Positions 16,148 through 25,195 of a DNA stretch of 64,000 nucleotides are shown here, in pieces. The first letter of the stretch is position 1. Every line of letters begins with the position of its first letter. Origin of the DNA: Microbacterium sp. No. 7. Lineage in GTDB: Bacteria; Actinomycetota; Actinomycetes; Actinomycetales; Microbacteriaceae. Below the pieces are notes generated by a model. That model was not told the DNA's origin and made no database searches. It saw nothing but the letters and a program-made list of their open reading frames with translations. The stretch is taken from contig NZ_CP012697.1 of the NCBI RefSeq assembly GCF_001314225.1, positions 4,402,001 to 4,466,000 of the forward strand, written 5' to 3'. The position numbers were made by a program, and so were the translations under genes.

Positions 16148-17446
16148 TCACTCCGCCGTGCGGGCGGCGAGCAGGGCGGTGAGGGCGTCGGCGAGGCCGT
16201 GCTCGTCGGCGGCGGCGAGGCGGCCGCCGATCACGACCGGCTCGCCCGCGACGAAGACGTGACGCGGGCGGCGCCCGGGCGAGGCCCACAGCAGACCCGC
16301 GACGGGATCGGTGACGCCGGCGTCGGCGACGCCCGACACGTCCCACACGCACACGTCGGCCGCGGCGCCGACCGCGAGCGTGCCCAGCTCGGGGCGGCCG
16401 AGGCCGCGCGCCGATCCCGCGGTCGCCATCTCCAGCACCGTGCGGGCGGCGAGCGCCGGCCCGCGCAGGCCCGACACCTGCATCGCGAGCCGCGCATCGG
16501 CGAGCAGATGCCCCGCGTCGTTCGAGCCGCCGCCGCTCGTGCCGAGGCCGACGGCGATCCCGGCATCCCGCAGCTCGGCGACGGGGGCGATGCCCCAGCC
16601 CATCGGCACGTCGCACCCGGGGGCGTGGGTCGCGGTGACGCCGGCCCGAGCGATCCGCTCGATCTCGCCCGGCACGAGCTCGCACAGGTGCGCGAGCGTG
16701 ACGTCGGGTGCGAGCCATCCCCACTCGTCGAGCAGGTCGAGCGGACGGCGCCCGTACTTCTCCGCCGCGATCGCGACGTCGACCTGCTCGTTCGACTGCG
16801 TGCGGCGGCGCAGGCCGTGCCGCTCCGCGACCTCCGCCATCAGCGCGAACGTCTCCGGCGCATCGGAGTGCACGCCCGCGGGACCGACCGCGATCTGCAG
16901 CATGCCGCCGTGCGTGACCCCGCCGCGCGGCACGAAGGCCCGCGCGATCGCGTCGGCGCTCGCCGCGGCCTCCTGCGGGTCGTCGCGCGCCGAGCCGCGC
17001 ACGAACACGAGCCGTGCGCCGAGCCCGGCCGCGGCGTCGACGACGGCGCGCACGATGTCGACGCCGTCGCCGGACGGCCACGTGAGATGGTGGTCGGCGA
17101 CGGTCGTGACGCCGCTCAGCAGCGATTCCGCGAGCCCGACGGATGCCGCGGTGCCCGCCAGCTCGGCATCCACGCCGACCCGGGAGTAGGCCGCCGCCAT
17201 CGTCGGCAGCCACTGCGACATCGGCACGCTGCGCGTGCCCGGCAGCGTGCGGAACGCGGACTGCAGCAGGTGATGGTGGGCGTTGACGAGCCCCGCGGTC
17301 ACGACGCAGCCCGAGACGTCGAGCACCCGCTCGTCGCCGCGCGCGGCCTCCGCGATCACCCCGTCGCGCAGCACCAGATCGGCACCGTCCTCGAGCCCCC
17401 CGGGCCGCACGACCGCCCGCGCGCCCACCAGCCTGATCCCGCTCAT
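16148..17446 (-). CDS. Amidohydrolase family protein, 8-oxoguanine deaminase/TrzN-like, with altered metal site
   Basis: A 432-residue TIM-barrel amidohydrolase of the cytosine/8-oxoguanine deaminase group. The strand-1 metal motif GLVNAHHHLLQ and the following TTVADHHLTWP are typical. At strand 5 the family pattern HTHLAE is RTQSNEQ here, so the usual His reads Gln. At strand 8 the family pattern GLGVDGSASND is GLGTSGGGSND, so the metal-binding Asp reads Ser. The strand-6 AH is kept. By my unaided alignment two ligands are missing, which would argue for a changed reaction or a non-catalytic protein. It is upstream of nothing coupled; the MTHFR-like gene lies 235 bases further upstream on the same strand. 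Confidence 0.75.
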   Translation of the reverse strand: MSGIRLVGARAVVRPGGLEDGADLVLRDGVIAEAARGDERVLDVSGCVVTAGLVNAHHHLLQSAFRTLPGTRSVPMSQWLPTMAAAYSRVGVDAELAGTAASVGLAESLLSGVTTVADHHLTWPSGDGVDIVRAVVDAAAGLGARLVFVRGSARDDPQEAAASADAIARAFVPRGGVTHGGMLQIAVGPAGVHSDAPETFALMAEVAERHGLRRRTQSNEQVDVAIAAEKYGRRPLDLLDEWGWLAPDVTLAHLCELVPGEIERIARAGVTATHAPGCDVPMGWGIAPVAELRDAGIAVGLGTSGGGSNDAGHLLADARLAMQVSGLRGPALAARTVLEMATAGSARGLGRPELGTLAVGAAADVCVWDVSGVADAGVTDPVAGLLWASPGRRPRHVFVAGEPVVIGGRLAAADEHGLADALTALLAARTAE

Positions 17447-17513
17447 CCCCGCGCCCCCTTCACGCCCTCATCCCCCTCGCCGCTCGGCTCCCGCCCCGCC
17501 CCGGCGCCCGCCC

Positions 17514-17660
17514 CGAGACGGCGGGTTTCTCGCCGAGACGGTGCCTTCTGCAGCGAGATGGTGGGTTTCTCGCCGACACGGTGCCCCACCCTTTCGGCGA
17601 GAAACCCGCCATCTCGACGGGAAAGGGGCGTGCTCGGCGAGAAACCCACCGTCCGGGCGA
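17514..17660. repeat. Repeat family B (GAGATGGTGGGTTTCTCGCCGA), copy 1
   Basis: Alternating direct and inverted copies of GAGATGGTGGGTTTCTCGCC: plus-strand units at about 17514-17577 and reverse-complement units CGGCGAGAAACCC at about 17594-17650. It fills the 235-base gap between two minus-strand genes. Other copies are at 18779, 30971 and 42051. Confidence 0.88.
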
Positions 17661-17681
17661 GGGAGGCCGCGCTGCGCGGGG

Positions 17682-18737
17682 TCACCGGGCACCGCCGAGC
17701 TCGCGGCCGATCTCGGCGACGGCGCCGGCGTAGGCGCACTCCTCGCCGGGGGCGGCGCCGCCCGAGAGGTCGACGCCCACGACGCCGTCGACCGCGAGCA
17801 GCTCACGTCCCAGCGCGACGGCCGCGGCGATGCCGGCCGACCGCACGTCGCGCTGCGAGAGGATGCCGTCGACGTATCCCGGCGGCAGCGCCAGCGTCGT
17901 GAACGAGCGCAGCAGCGCCGCACTCCCCTCGTCGAGCACGATCGGCAGGCACGGGACGAACCCCGCCCGCGACCCGAGCGCCCGCGCCGCCGCGATGAAC
18001 CTGCGCACGGGCTCCGCCCCGCCGCAGTGGTTCACGAAGCACAGCTCGGCGCCCGCGCGCTCCTTCTGCACGAGCCGTGCGGGACGGTGCGCGACGGGCG
18101 GCGTCGTGGGCGCCTCGGCGACCGTGACGAGATGCCCTGTGGCGCGCGCGAGCGCGGCCAGCTCCGTGCTGTCGAGGTCGAACACGGGCTGGGCGTCGGG
18201 TCGCGAACCGGTCTGCGTGTGATCTCCCGTGATGCAGTGCACGGCCGCGACCCCGACGTCGGCGAGTCCCGCCAGCTCGCCCTCCAGCGCGACGCGGTTG
18301 CGGTCGCGGCAGTTCAGCCCGATCATCGGCGCGATCCCCTCACGCGCGATCAGGTGCGCACGGTACGTCGGCGAGAACTGCACGCGCGCCGAGCCGTGGT
18401 CGCCGGCGAGCACGGCATCCACGCTGCCGCGCAGCGCCTCGGCGCACTCCGCGATCGAGCGCGCGTCGAGCGCCCGCGCGGGGAAGTCGGCGACGACGAC
18501 GGCACGCGTCGCCAGCAGCGCGCGCATGGCGACGGCACCAGCGCTCTCGCGCGCGGCCGATGCCTCTCCTCCGCGCCATTCCCGGGGGGCGGATGCCGCG
18601 AACGCGCACGGCAGTGCGGCATCCACCTCGCACGACCCGTCGAAGCCGACGCCGCCGCACGGCCCGTACTCCATGTGCTTGGGGCACTGCGCCGTCGCCG
18701 CCGCCCACACGGACTCCCGCACCGCCACGTCGCTCAT
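17682..18737 (-). CDS. Methylenetetrahydrofolate reductase-like protein with N-terminal Cys motif
   Basis: A 351-residue protein. Residues about 15-50 hold a zinc- or cluster-type motif QCPKHMEYGPCGGVGFDGSC, known from the MTHFR C-terminal-domain family. Residues about 75-330 look like a MetF TIM barrel: VVADFPARAL, APMIGLNCRDRNRVALEGELAGLADVGV, HCITGDH, and a late FVPCLPIVLD. Proteins of this kind are found with one-carbon and O-/N-demethylation enzymes. ATG 18737 is preferred; the longer reading frame upstream runs through repeat family B and is not real protein. Role in the island could be to handle methyl or methylene groups on folate; this is inference. Confidence 0.78.
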   Translation of the reverse strand: MSDVAVRESVWAAATAQCPKHMEYGPCGGVGFDGSCEVDAALPCAFAASAPREWRGGEASAARESAGAVAMRALLATRAVVVADFPARALDARSIAECAEALRGSVDAVLAGDHGSARVQFSPTYRAHLIAREGIAPMIGLNCRDRNRVALEGELAGLADVGVAAVHCITGDHTQTGSRPDAQPVFDLDSTELAALARATGHLVTVAEAPTTPPVAHRPARLVQKERAGAELCFVNHCGGAEPVRRFIAAARALGSRAGFVPCLPIVLDEGSAALLRSFTTLALPPGYVDGILSQRDVRSAGIAAAVALGRELLAVDGVVGVDLSGGAAPGEECAYAGAVAEIGRELGGAR

Positions 18738-18778
18738 GCCCTCACCGCCCCCACTCGCCGACCGGATGCCCTCGGCGC

Positions 18779-18906
18779 CGAGCCGGTGGGTTTCTCGCCG
18801 ACCGGGTACCCTCCTCGCCGAGACGGTGGGTTTCTCGCCGAGAATGTGCCCCGCCATCTCGCCGAGAAACCCACCATCTCGGCACAGAACCCACCATCTC
18901 GGCGCC
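18779..18906. repeat. Repeat family B, copy 2
   Basis: Units GGTGGGTTTCTCGCCGA at about 18783 and 18824, then reverse-complement units GAGAAACCCACCATCTCGGC at 18864 and CAGAACCCACCATCTCGGC at 18885. It separates the MTHFR-like gene from the PNPOx-like gene. Confidence 0.88.
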
Positions 18907-18965
18907 GAGCCCACCCGCGGGCGCCGAACCCGCCTCGCACGCCGAACCCGCCACCGCCCGGTGCC

Positions 18966-19547
18966 TCAGCCGGCGCGGACATGGCGGTCCCATCCATCGC
19001 CGACGCGACGGTACTCCAGGCGGCGGCTCGCGGTCTGGGTGCTGCCGAACCAGAACGTCATGCGCACCGGTTCGACGACGAACCCGGTCCAGCTCGGCGC
19101 CTGCGCGAAGCCGTCGGCCCGCGCCGCCGCGAACGACGACCAGCGCACGATGCGCTCGGCCTGCGGCAGCGCGGCGAACTCGTGCGTGTTGAGCCACGCG
19201 AGCTCCTGCAGGTAGGGCGACCGCGCCGCGTACGCGCGCGCCAGCTCCTCGGCGTCGGCCTCGCGCGCCCAGCCCTGCACCGTGAGCTGCCGCGCGTCGT
19301 CGACGAGCGGGATGCACAGCGCGACGCCCGCGCCCGCGCGCAGCTGCGCGACCTTGCGCGACGCGACGTCGGTGTGGAAGTGGAAGCCCGTGGCATCCAG
19401 CTCGCTCAGCAGCACCGACCGCGCGTCGGGCAGCCCGCCCTCGTCGATCGTCGCGAGCGTCATCAGCGGCCCCGGATGCGCGGATGCCGGAATCCACTCC
19501 CGCGCCAGCACGAACGGATCGGCCGGTGCCCCCGCGATCAACTCCAT
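18966..19547 (-). CDS. Pyridoxamine 5'-phosphate oxidase (PdxH)-like flavoprotein
   Basis: A 193-residue FMN split-barrel protein. It has the PdxH-type blocks MTLATIDEGGLPDARSVLLSELDATGFHFHTD (FMN phosphate site) and SRKVAQL, QLTVQGWA, WLNTHEFAALPQAERI, and the C-terminal FWFGSTQTASRRLEYRR...W end. PdxH oxidises pyridoxamine or pyridoxine phosphate to PLP. Actinobacterial relatives also reduce F420 or bind other ligands, so the catabolic setting leaves the exact role open. PLP supply for the PucG aminotransferase is one possibility. ATG 19547 has GGAGGTGA upstream. Confidence 0.78.
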   Translation of the reverse strand: MELIAGAPADPFVLAREWIPASAHPGPLMTLATIDEGGLPDARSVLLSELDATGFHFHTDVASRKVAQLRAGAGVALCIPLVDDARQLTVQGWAREADAEELARAYAARSPYLQELAWLNTHEFAALPQAERIVRWSSFAAARADGFAQAPSWTGFVVEPVRMTFWFGSTQTASRRLEYRRVGDGWDRHVRAG

Positions 19548-19576
19548 CACGTCATCACCTCCCCACCCCACGCCCG

Positions 19577-19635
19577 TTCAACCGCGGTGAAGTGTGGGTC
19601 CTCACGCCCCGTACCCGCACTTCGCCGCGGTTGAA
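19577..19635. repeat. 59-bp palindromic repeat family A, copy 3
   Basis: It begins TTCAACCGCGG and ends CCGCGGTTGAA, between two minus-strand genes. The transcript would form a long stem. Confidence 0.92.
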
Positions 19636-19674
19636 CGGAATGGGGGATGCGAGCCATGGGCGACCTCACCCCGC

Positions 19675-20463
19675 TCACCAGTCGTCTCCCTCGCGCGGGC
19701 CGATCGGCCAGCGGGCGATCTCGGCGATCGACGCGCGGCCGGCCTCGACGAGCTCGGCGGCGAGCCGCTCACCCTCCGCCGCCGTCGCCGCCGTCGGGTC
19801 GCCGAGCACACCGCCGGTGCCGAAGTCGTCGGACAGCCAGCCGAACTGCACAGGCGCGCCCGCGAAGCCGATGCGCGAGAACGCCGCGAGCGCGTCGGGC
19901 ACGGCTCGCACGCCGCGCGACAGCGACACGAGCTCGGGGGCGAGGTGCAGCATGAGCGAGGTCTCGCCGTGCCCGCCGTGGATGCCGAACCCGCGTTCGT
20001 CCGGTCCTTCGGCGCCGTCGCCGACGGGCACCCGGATCCCCTCGGCGAACGTGCGCAGACCGAACCGGCGGCGCAACTCGCGCAGCGCGACGCCGAGCGG
20101 CGCGACGTTGCCGCCGTGCCCGTTGTAGAAGAGCACGGTGCGCGCGGGCGTGCGCGCGATCGATCTCCCCAGATCGACGAGCGTCGCGAGGAACGTCGCG
20201 CTCGACAGCGTCATCGTGCCGGGCGCCCACGCGTGCTCGTCCGACTTCGTGTAGGCGAGGGTCGGCAGCAGCCACACGTCGTGCCCGTCGGCGGCCGCGG
20301 CATCCACGATGCGCGCCGCGATGCGCTCGGCCATGATCGCATCCGTCGCGAGCGGCAGATGCTCGCCGTGGTGCTCGATCGCGCCGGTCGGCAGCACGAG
20401 GATCGACGAGGCGTCCAGTACCCGCCCGGCCTCGGGCCCGCTGAGGTGGTCGAGACGCCTCAT
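19675..20463 (-). CDS. Creatininase family amidohydrolase
   Basis: A 262-residue metal-dependent hydrolase. The family's metal and catalytic motifs are all there: LPTGAIEHHGEHLPLATDA (residues 23-41), FYNGHGGNVAPL near residue 112, and HGGHGETSLML near residue 165. Creatininase opens the cyclic amide of creatinine; relatives hydrolyse formylated or cyclic amides, including mycofactocin and riboflavin-pathway intermediates. It starts inside the stop of the FAD oxidase (ATGA). Opening of a lactam ring or cyclic urea made by the oxidase is a reasonable hypothesis. Confidence 0.88.
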   Translation of the reverse strand: MRRLDHLSGPEAGRVLDASSILVLPTGAIEHHGEHLPLATDAIMAERIAARIVDAAAADGHDVWLLPTLAYTKSDEHAWAPGTMTLSSATFLATLVDLGRSIARTPARTVLFYNGHGGNVAPLGVALRELRRRFGLRTFAEGIRVPVGDGAEGPDERGFGIHGGHGETSLMLHLAPELVSLSRGVRAVPDALAAFSRIGFAGAPVQFGWLSDDFGTGGVLGDPTAATAAEGERLAAELVEAGRASIAEIARWPIGPREGDDW

Positions 20464-21791
20464 AGCTGGCTGCCCGTGTCGACCGTGGCGGCGACGTCGA
20501 GTTTTCCGGGGTTCAGGATGCCGGTGGGGTCGGTCTGCGCGGCGAGCTCGCGCGTCGCCTCGGGCTCGTAGTCGACGAACCACTGGTGCGGGTTGTGGTA
20601 GCCGACGCCGAGCGCCTCGATGCGCGGGAAGCCGGCGTAGACCTCCTCGGGCGACGAGTAGCGGCCCGCGAGCATGCCGATCGGCCGGCCCTGCTGCGCC
20701 TCGACGTGCAGCATCCCGCCGGGGTAGACCGCCTCGAGCTCGTCGATGCGCTCGACGAGGCCGTCGCCGATGACCTCGACGTGGAAGTACGTGTTCGGAT
20801 AGGCCTTCTGCAGCCATTCGATGGGGTGGTTGTAGCTCGTCATCGACAGCTTGATGCACGCCGGCGCCCCCGTGCGCACGTCGACGACGGTGCCGCCCGC
20901 GGCCTCGACGAGCGCCGTGGCCTCGGCCACCGACGCCTCGTCGAGGATCGCCCGCAGGCTCGCCTTTCCGGGCAGGATGGCGGGGTCGGCGGGCAGCGCG
21001 CCCGCGAGCACGGGGCCGTCGCCCGAGACGAGGCGCGGCGTCGGCTCGAGCCGGCCGATCTGCCGGATGACGCCGAGCAGGTCGTGGTAGTCGTCGAAGC
21101 TCGCGAAGAACGCGCGCCAGTCCTGCAGCGGCTCGAGCCGCACGGTCACCCGCGCGATGATCGCGACGGTGCCGTACTTGTGCAGGTACTTCTCGGTGTC
21201 CGCGCCCTCGACGCGCACGAGCTCGGCGTCCTCCGTCGCGTGCACGACGTCGAGCGCCGTGACGAAGCCCGTGTGCAGCATGCCGTGCTTGATCGAGCCG
21301 GTGCCGCCCGACCCGCCCGAGACGAAGCCGCCGATGGACGACTGGGCCGTCGACGGGTACATCAGCACCTGCTGGCCCGCGCGGTTCGCCGCCTGCTCCA
21401 CGGCGATCATGGGCGCCCCGGCCTCGGCGGTGAGCCATCCGTCGCCGACCTCGACGACCCGGCGCAGCCGCGACAGGTCGAGCACGGCGCCGCCCGCCAT
21501 CGGCAGGGTCTGGCCGTAGTTCGCGGTGCCCTTGCCGCGCGGGGTGATCGGCACGCCGTGGCGCACCGCGGCGCGCACGATCGCGGGGATGTCGTCGACG
21601 GATGCCGGGGTCACGACGACCTGCGCCCGGCCGAGCGGCAGCTGCGCCGCGATCACGGGCGAGAGGTGCGAGCCGTCGGTCGAGGCGCGCTCGAGGTCGC
21701 CGTCGTCGGTGCTCACCGCGTCGGGAAGGAGCTCCCGCAGCTCGAGGGTGAACGCGTCGATGCGCGCCGGGTCGACGACGGTGACAGACAT
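20460..21791 (-). CDS. FAD-linked oxidase (GlcD/vanillyl-alcohol oxidase superfamily)
   Basis: A 443-residue flavoprotein. The PCMH-type FAD domain occupies residues 50-230: VVVTPASVDDIPAIVRAAVRHGVPITPRGKGTANYGQ, LDLSRLRRVVEV, and QSSIGGFVSGGSGGTGSIKHGM. The C-terminal part holds NPHQWFVDYEP and ends TDPTGILNPGKL, the usual FAD-oxidase C-terminal box. Members oxidise hydroxyacids, alcohols or amines. It is coupled to the creatininase downstream, with its own ribosome site (GAAAGGACCC) and a 460-base repeat-filled gap upstream. Substrate unknown. Confidence 0.87.
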   Translation of the reverse strand: MSVTVVDPARIDAFTLELRELLPDAVSTDDGDLERASTDGSHLSPVIAAQLPLGRAQVVVTPASVDDIPAIVRAAVRHGVPITPRGKGTANYGQTLPMAGGAVLDLSRLRRVVEVGDGWLTAEAGAPMIAVEQAANRAGQQVLMYPSTAQSSIGGFVSGGSGGTGSIKHGMLHTGFVTALDVVHATEDAELVRVEGADTEKYLHKYGTVAIIARVTVRLEPLQDWRAFFASFDDYHDLLGVIRQIGRLEPTPRLVSGDGPVLAGALPADPAILPGKASLRAILDEASVAEATALVEAAGGTVVDVRTGAPACIKLSMTSYNHPIEWLQKAYPNTYFHVEVIGDGLVERIDELEAVYPGGMLHVEAQQGRPIGMLAGRYSSPEEVYAGFPRIEALGVGYHNPHQWFVDYEPEATRELAAQTDPTGILNPGKLDVAATVDTGSQL

Positions 21792-21834
21792 GGGAGGGGT
21801 CCTTTCGGGGTGTTGCGGAGACGATCCCGCCGAT

Positions 21835-22155
21835 CGAGCGGGTGGGTGTCACCCCGCTGATCGAGCGGGTGGATGTCACCCCCGCTGATCGAGTGCCCGC
21901 GGCGGAGCCGCGGGTGTATCGAGATCCGGGTAACGGACCGTGGGATGGGTTTCGATACGCCGCCTGCGGCGGCTACTCAACCAGCGGATGGTGAAACCTG
22001 CGGGGCGGGTGTCACCCCCGCCGATCGAGCGGGTGGGTGTATCACCCCCGCTGATCGAGTGCCCGCGGCGGAGCCGCGGGTGTATCGAGATCCGGGTAAC
22101 GGACCGATACACGGGTTTCGATACGCCGCCTACGGCGGCTGCTCAACCAGCGGAG
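21835..22155. repeat. REP-like repeat family D, copies 1-2
   Basis: Two full units of about 107 bases (21880-21987 and 22047-22153). Each starts CCCGCTGATCGAGTGCCC, contains the short palindrome CCCGCGGCGGAGCCGCGGG, then GTATCGAGATCC, a spacer with TAACGGACCG, then TTTCGATACGCCGCC, a second palindrome and CTCAACCAGCGG. The outer ends (CCGCTGATCGAG and CTCAACCAGCGG) are also roughly inverted. Short extra GATCGAGCGGGTGG segments flank them. This is all I see in the 462-base gap 21792-22253. Confidence 0.9.
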
Positions 22156-22253
22156 GTCACGCCGCCTGCGGCGGCTGCTCGACCAGCGGAGGGCGAAACC
22201 GGCGGGGGCGGGTGCCCGCGGGCGGTCCGACCGACGGGGGCGGATGCCAGAGC

Positions 22254-23015
22254 TCAGTGCATGATCATGCCGCCCGTCACGTTGAGGGCCTCGCCGGTGA
22301 CGTACGCGGCGTCGGACGAGGCGAGGTGCGAGACGACCGCGGCGACGTCCTGCGGCGTCGCGAGCCGGCCGAGCGGCGACCGCGCCGACCACTCGGCGAT
22401 CTGCTCGGGCGTGCGGGAGTCCTCGCCCATGTCGGTGAGCACGTAGCCGGGGCACACGGCGTTCACGGTGATGCCGTGCCCTCCCCACTCCAGCGCCGCA
22501 GCGCGGGTGAGCGCCACGACGGCCGCCTTCGACGCCGCGTAGTGCCCCTCGTGCGCGCCGCCGGCCTTGGCCGCCATGCTGGAGATGTTGATGATGCGGC
22601 CCCGCCCCTGCGCGATCATCGCCGGGGCGACGGCCTGCATCGTGACGAGGATCGCGCGGGCGTTGATGTCCATCATCCGGTCCCACTCGTCGATCTCGAT
22701 GTCGAGCAGGTCGACGAGCCGGAACACCCCCGCCGAGTTGACGAGCACGTCGACCCCGCCGAGCGTCGACGCCGCCGCGGCGATCTGCGCGCGGGTGTCG
22801 TCGGGGTCGGCGAGGTCGACGCGCACGTACGGCCCGCCGAGCTCGGAGGCCACGCTGATGCCCTCGGCCTGCAGCCGGTCGAGGATCGCGACGATCGCTC
22901 CGTCGGCGGTCATCCGCCGCGCGATCGCCTCGCCGATGCCCCGCGCCCCTCCCGTGACGATGGCACGCACGCCGTGCAAGCGACGGGTGCGGATCAAGGG
23001 AGGGGCGGTGGTCAT
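22254..23015 (-). CDS. Short-chain dehydrogenase/reductase
   Basis: A 253-residue classical SDR. NAD(P)-binding TGGARGIGEAIARRM (residues 21-35), VNSAGVF (NxAG), catalytic Ser in NISSMAAKAG, and YxxxK in HYAASKAAV. The C-terminal CPGYVLTDM and VTGEALNVTGGMIMH are typical. An Asp-Arg after the second strand (ILDRL) favours NAD over NADP. It is the last gene of the import operon that starts at 27234, 64 bases after the binding protein gene. Presumably it oxidises an alcohol intermediate of the imported compound. Confidence 0.9.
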   Translation of the reverse strand: MTTAPPLIRTRRLHGVRAIVTGGARGIGEAIARRMTADGAIVAILDRLQAEGISVASELGGPYVRVDLADPDDTRAQIAAAASTLGGVDVLVNSAGVFRLVDLLDIEIDEWDRMMDINARAILVTMQAVAPAMIAQGRGRIINISSMAAKAGGAHEGHYAASKAAVVALTRAAALEWGGHGITVNAVCPGYVLTDMGEDSRTPEQIAEWSARSPLGRLATPQDVAAVVSHLASSDAAYVTGEALNVTGGMIMH

Positions 23016-23079
23016 CGTCGGTTCTCCGTCTCGGTGTCAAGGGGGTCGCCGCGCCGGGCCGGCCGGCGCGGCGCGGGGG

Positions 23080-24264
23080 TCAGAACGTGATCGTCGTGTC
23101 GATGAACTCGTTCGTGTACAGGTCGGTCGGCTTCAGGCCGTCCTTCACGGGCAGGCCCTGCTCGCGGTAGATCGGCTCGACGATGTCGAACAGCTCCTGC
23201 ACCCGCGCGTCGTCGGCCACGCCCATCTGGCCGTTCGCGTCGTTGCCGGCGAGGCCCTCCTCGAGCTGCTTGTCGACCGAGAACTCGGCGACGCCCTGGC
23301 TGTAGACCCAGCCGGTGTTGTACGCCTCGACGAGCTCGAGGATGAGGTCGATCGTCGCGGCGGGCGACGCGTAGAAGTCGACGGTCGCCTGCTGCAGCAC
23401 GGGCACGAGCTCGGTGAGGCAGTCGCGGTACTTCTCGACATTCTCGGGGATGACGCTCATCATCGCCGCGTACTTCGGGTAGCCGGCGTCGTTGATCAGC
23501 TGGTAGGCGACGGGCTTGCCCCACTCGGCGATCTCGTTCTCGTAGATGTAGGGCTCGGCCGACGCGAAGCCCTGCTGCGCGATCTTGCCCTGCTCCGAGA
23601 CGAACACGGCCGGCGTGCCATCGTAGGTGGCATCCACCTGGTCGGCGGTGAGCACGCCGCTGCCGACGAAGTAGTCCATGTAGGTGCCGCCGGGGAAGAC
23701 GCGGATCGAGACGCCCTCGGTGCCGAGGTCGGCGATCGTCTTCGCGTTCGGGTAGACGGTCGGATCCCACATGATCATCTGCGGGTCCTTCTGCAGCGGC
23801 GCGAAGACGCTGACGGTGGGCAGGTCGCCCGAGTGCGCGATCGCCTCGTCGGTGCCGACGTAGGCGAGGAAGATCGACGGGTCGTTGTACATCTGGGCGT
23901 TCGGCTGCGTGAAGCCGGTCGCCGGGCCGCCCGAGAGGATCGTCACGTCGACGCCGGTGTACTCGCCGGATGCCAGGAGCGGCCCGGTCACCGACTTGTT
24001 CTGCCCGTCGACCTCGTAGTCGTCGCCGAGCAGCGCGTAGAGGTGGCCGTGCTCCGACTCGGGGTTCCAGTCGGTCTGGATGCGGATGTCGGCGGGGCAG
24101 CCCGCCGCGGCGAGGTCGACGGCGCCGATCTCGACACCGGCATCCGCCGTGCTCGACTCGGCGGACTCGGACGGTGCGGCGGGGGTGCTCGACGAGCACG
24201 CGGCGAGGGCGAGGGCGCCGATCGCGACCACGCCGACGGCGCTGGCCTTGCGGTAGCTGCGCAT
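23080..24264 (-). CDS. ABC transporter solute-binding lipoprotein
   Basis: A 394-residue lipoprotein with signal peptide and lipobox (LALAACSSS, Cys about residue 23). It is the in-operon binding protein of the importer encoded at 24315-25975. It is paralogous along its length to the orphan at 13354 (shared TDWNP-SEHGHLY, VTGPLLA, IMWDP, AQQGFASAEPYIYENEIAEW, PVAYQL). General pattern resembles NMT1/THI5-like binding proteins for thiamine-pyrimidine or other heterocycles. The gene cluster around it (CodA-like deaminase, SDR) fits a pyrimidine-like or ureide ligand. This is inference. Confidence 0.88.
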   Translation of the reverse strand: MRSYRKASAVGVVAIGALALAACSSSTPAAPSESAESSTADAGVEIGAVDLAAAGCPADIRIQTDWNPESEHGHLYALLGDDYEVDGQNKSVTGPLLASGEYTGVDVTILSGGPATGFTQPNAQMYNDPSIFLAYVGTDEAIAHSGDLPTVSVFAPLQKDPQMIMWDPTVYPNAKTIADLGTEGVSIRVFPGGTYMDYFVGSGVLTADQVDATYDGTPAVFVSEQGKIAQQGFASAEPYIYENEIAEWGKPVAYQLINDAGYPKYAAMMSVIPENVEKYRDCLTELVPVLQQATVDFYASPAATIDLILELVEAYNTGWVYSQGVAEFSVDKQLEEGLAGNDANGQMGVADDARVQELFDIVEPIYREQGLPVKDGLKPTDLYTNEFIDTTITF

Positions 24265-24314
24265 GGGGTCTCCTTGGTGTGTGGGATGGATGCTGTGGGT
24301 CGGAACGCCGCGGC

Positions 24315-25195
24315 TCAGCCGAAGTCGTACCACTTGCCGACGGCCCGGCGACCGAGCCAGCCGAAGAACAGGAAGATGACGACGCCGAACAGCGACGCCA
24401 CGAGGATCGAGGCGAACAGCTCGGGCGCCTGCAGCCGCGACTGGTAGGTCGCGATGAGGCCGCCGATGCCGCGCTCGCCGCGCTGGAAGAAGAAGTCGCC
24501 GACGACGGCGCCGACCACCGCGAGGCCCGCCGAGGTGCGCATGCCGAGGAACATCGAGGGCAGCGCGGCGGGCAGCTCGAGCTTGCTCAGCACGATCCAG
24601 CGCGACGCCTTCTGCAGCTGGAACAGCTCGCGCATGCCGCGGTCGACCGACTGCAGGCCGAACAGCGTCGTCGACACCATCGGGAACAGGGCGATGAGCA
24701 CGCACACGACGACGCGGGCGAAGAAGTCGTAGCCGAACCAGAAGCCGATGAGCGGCACGACCGCGAGGATCGGGATGGACTGCAGGATCACGGCGTACGG
24801 GAAGGTGGTGCGCTCGACCCACTTGGCGAGGTTCATCGTGATCGCCCACAGCACGCCGAGGATGATCGCGAAGACGAGGCCGACGAGCGCGACCTGGGCC
24901 GAGACCCAGAGCGCCGCGAAGATCTCGGGGCCGGTCTTCGGGTCGAAGTAGACCGCGAGCACCTGCTCGGGCCGCGGCATGAGGAACCCGCGCGTGCCGA
25001 GGGCCGCGTTGATGACGTAGACGGCGGCGACGATGACCGCGAGCAGCGCGATCGGCGGGATCCACAGGCTCGGCCGCATCCACTTCGGACGGGGCCGGGA
25101 TGCCGCGGGCGGCGGCTCGACCGGCGGGGGCGCGGATGCCGGCGACGCGGCGCCCGCGATCGGGGTGCCGGTCGCGGCCGGCTCGGTGGAGGTCA

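Noticed and set aside
18738..18914. N-terminal extension of the MTHFR-like protein upstream of 18737
   Set aside because: The extension is translated repeat family B; a normal start with ribosome site exists at 18737.
21835..22155. Insertion sequence ends
   Set aside because: The inverted ends belong to REP-like units of about 107 bases; there is no transposase frame between them.
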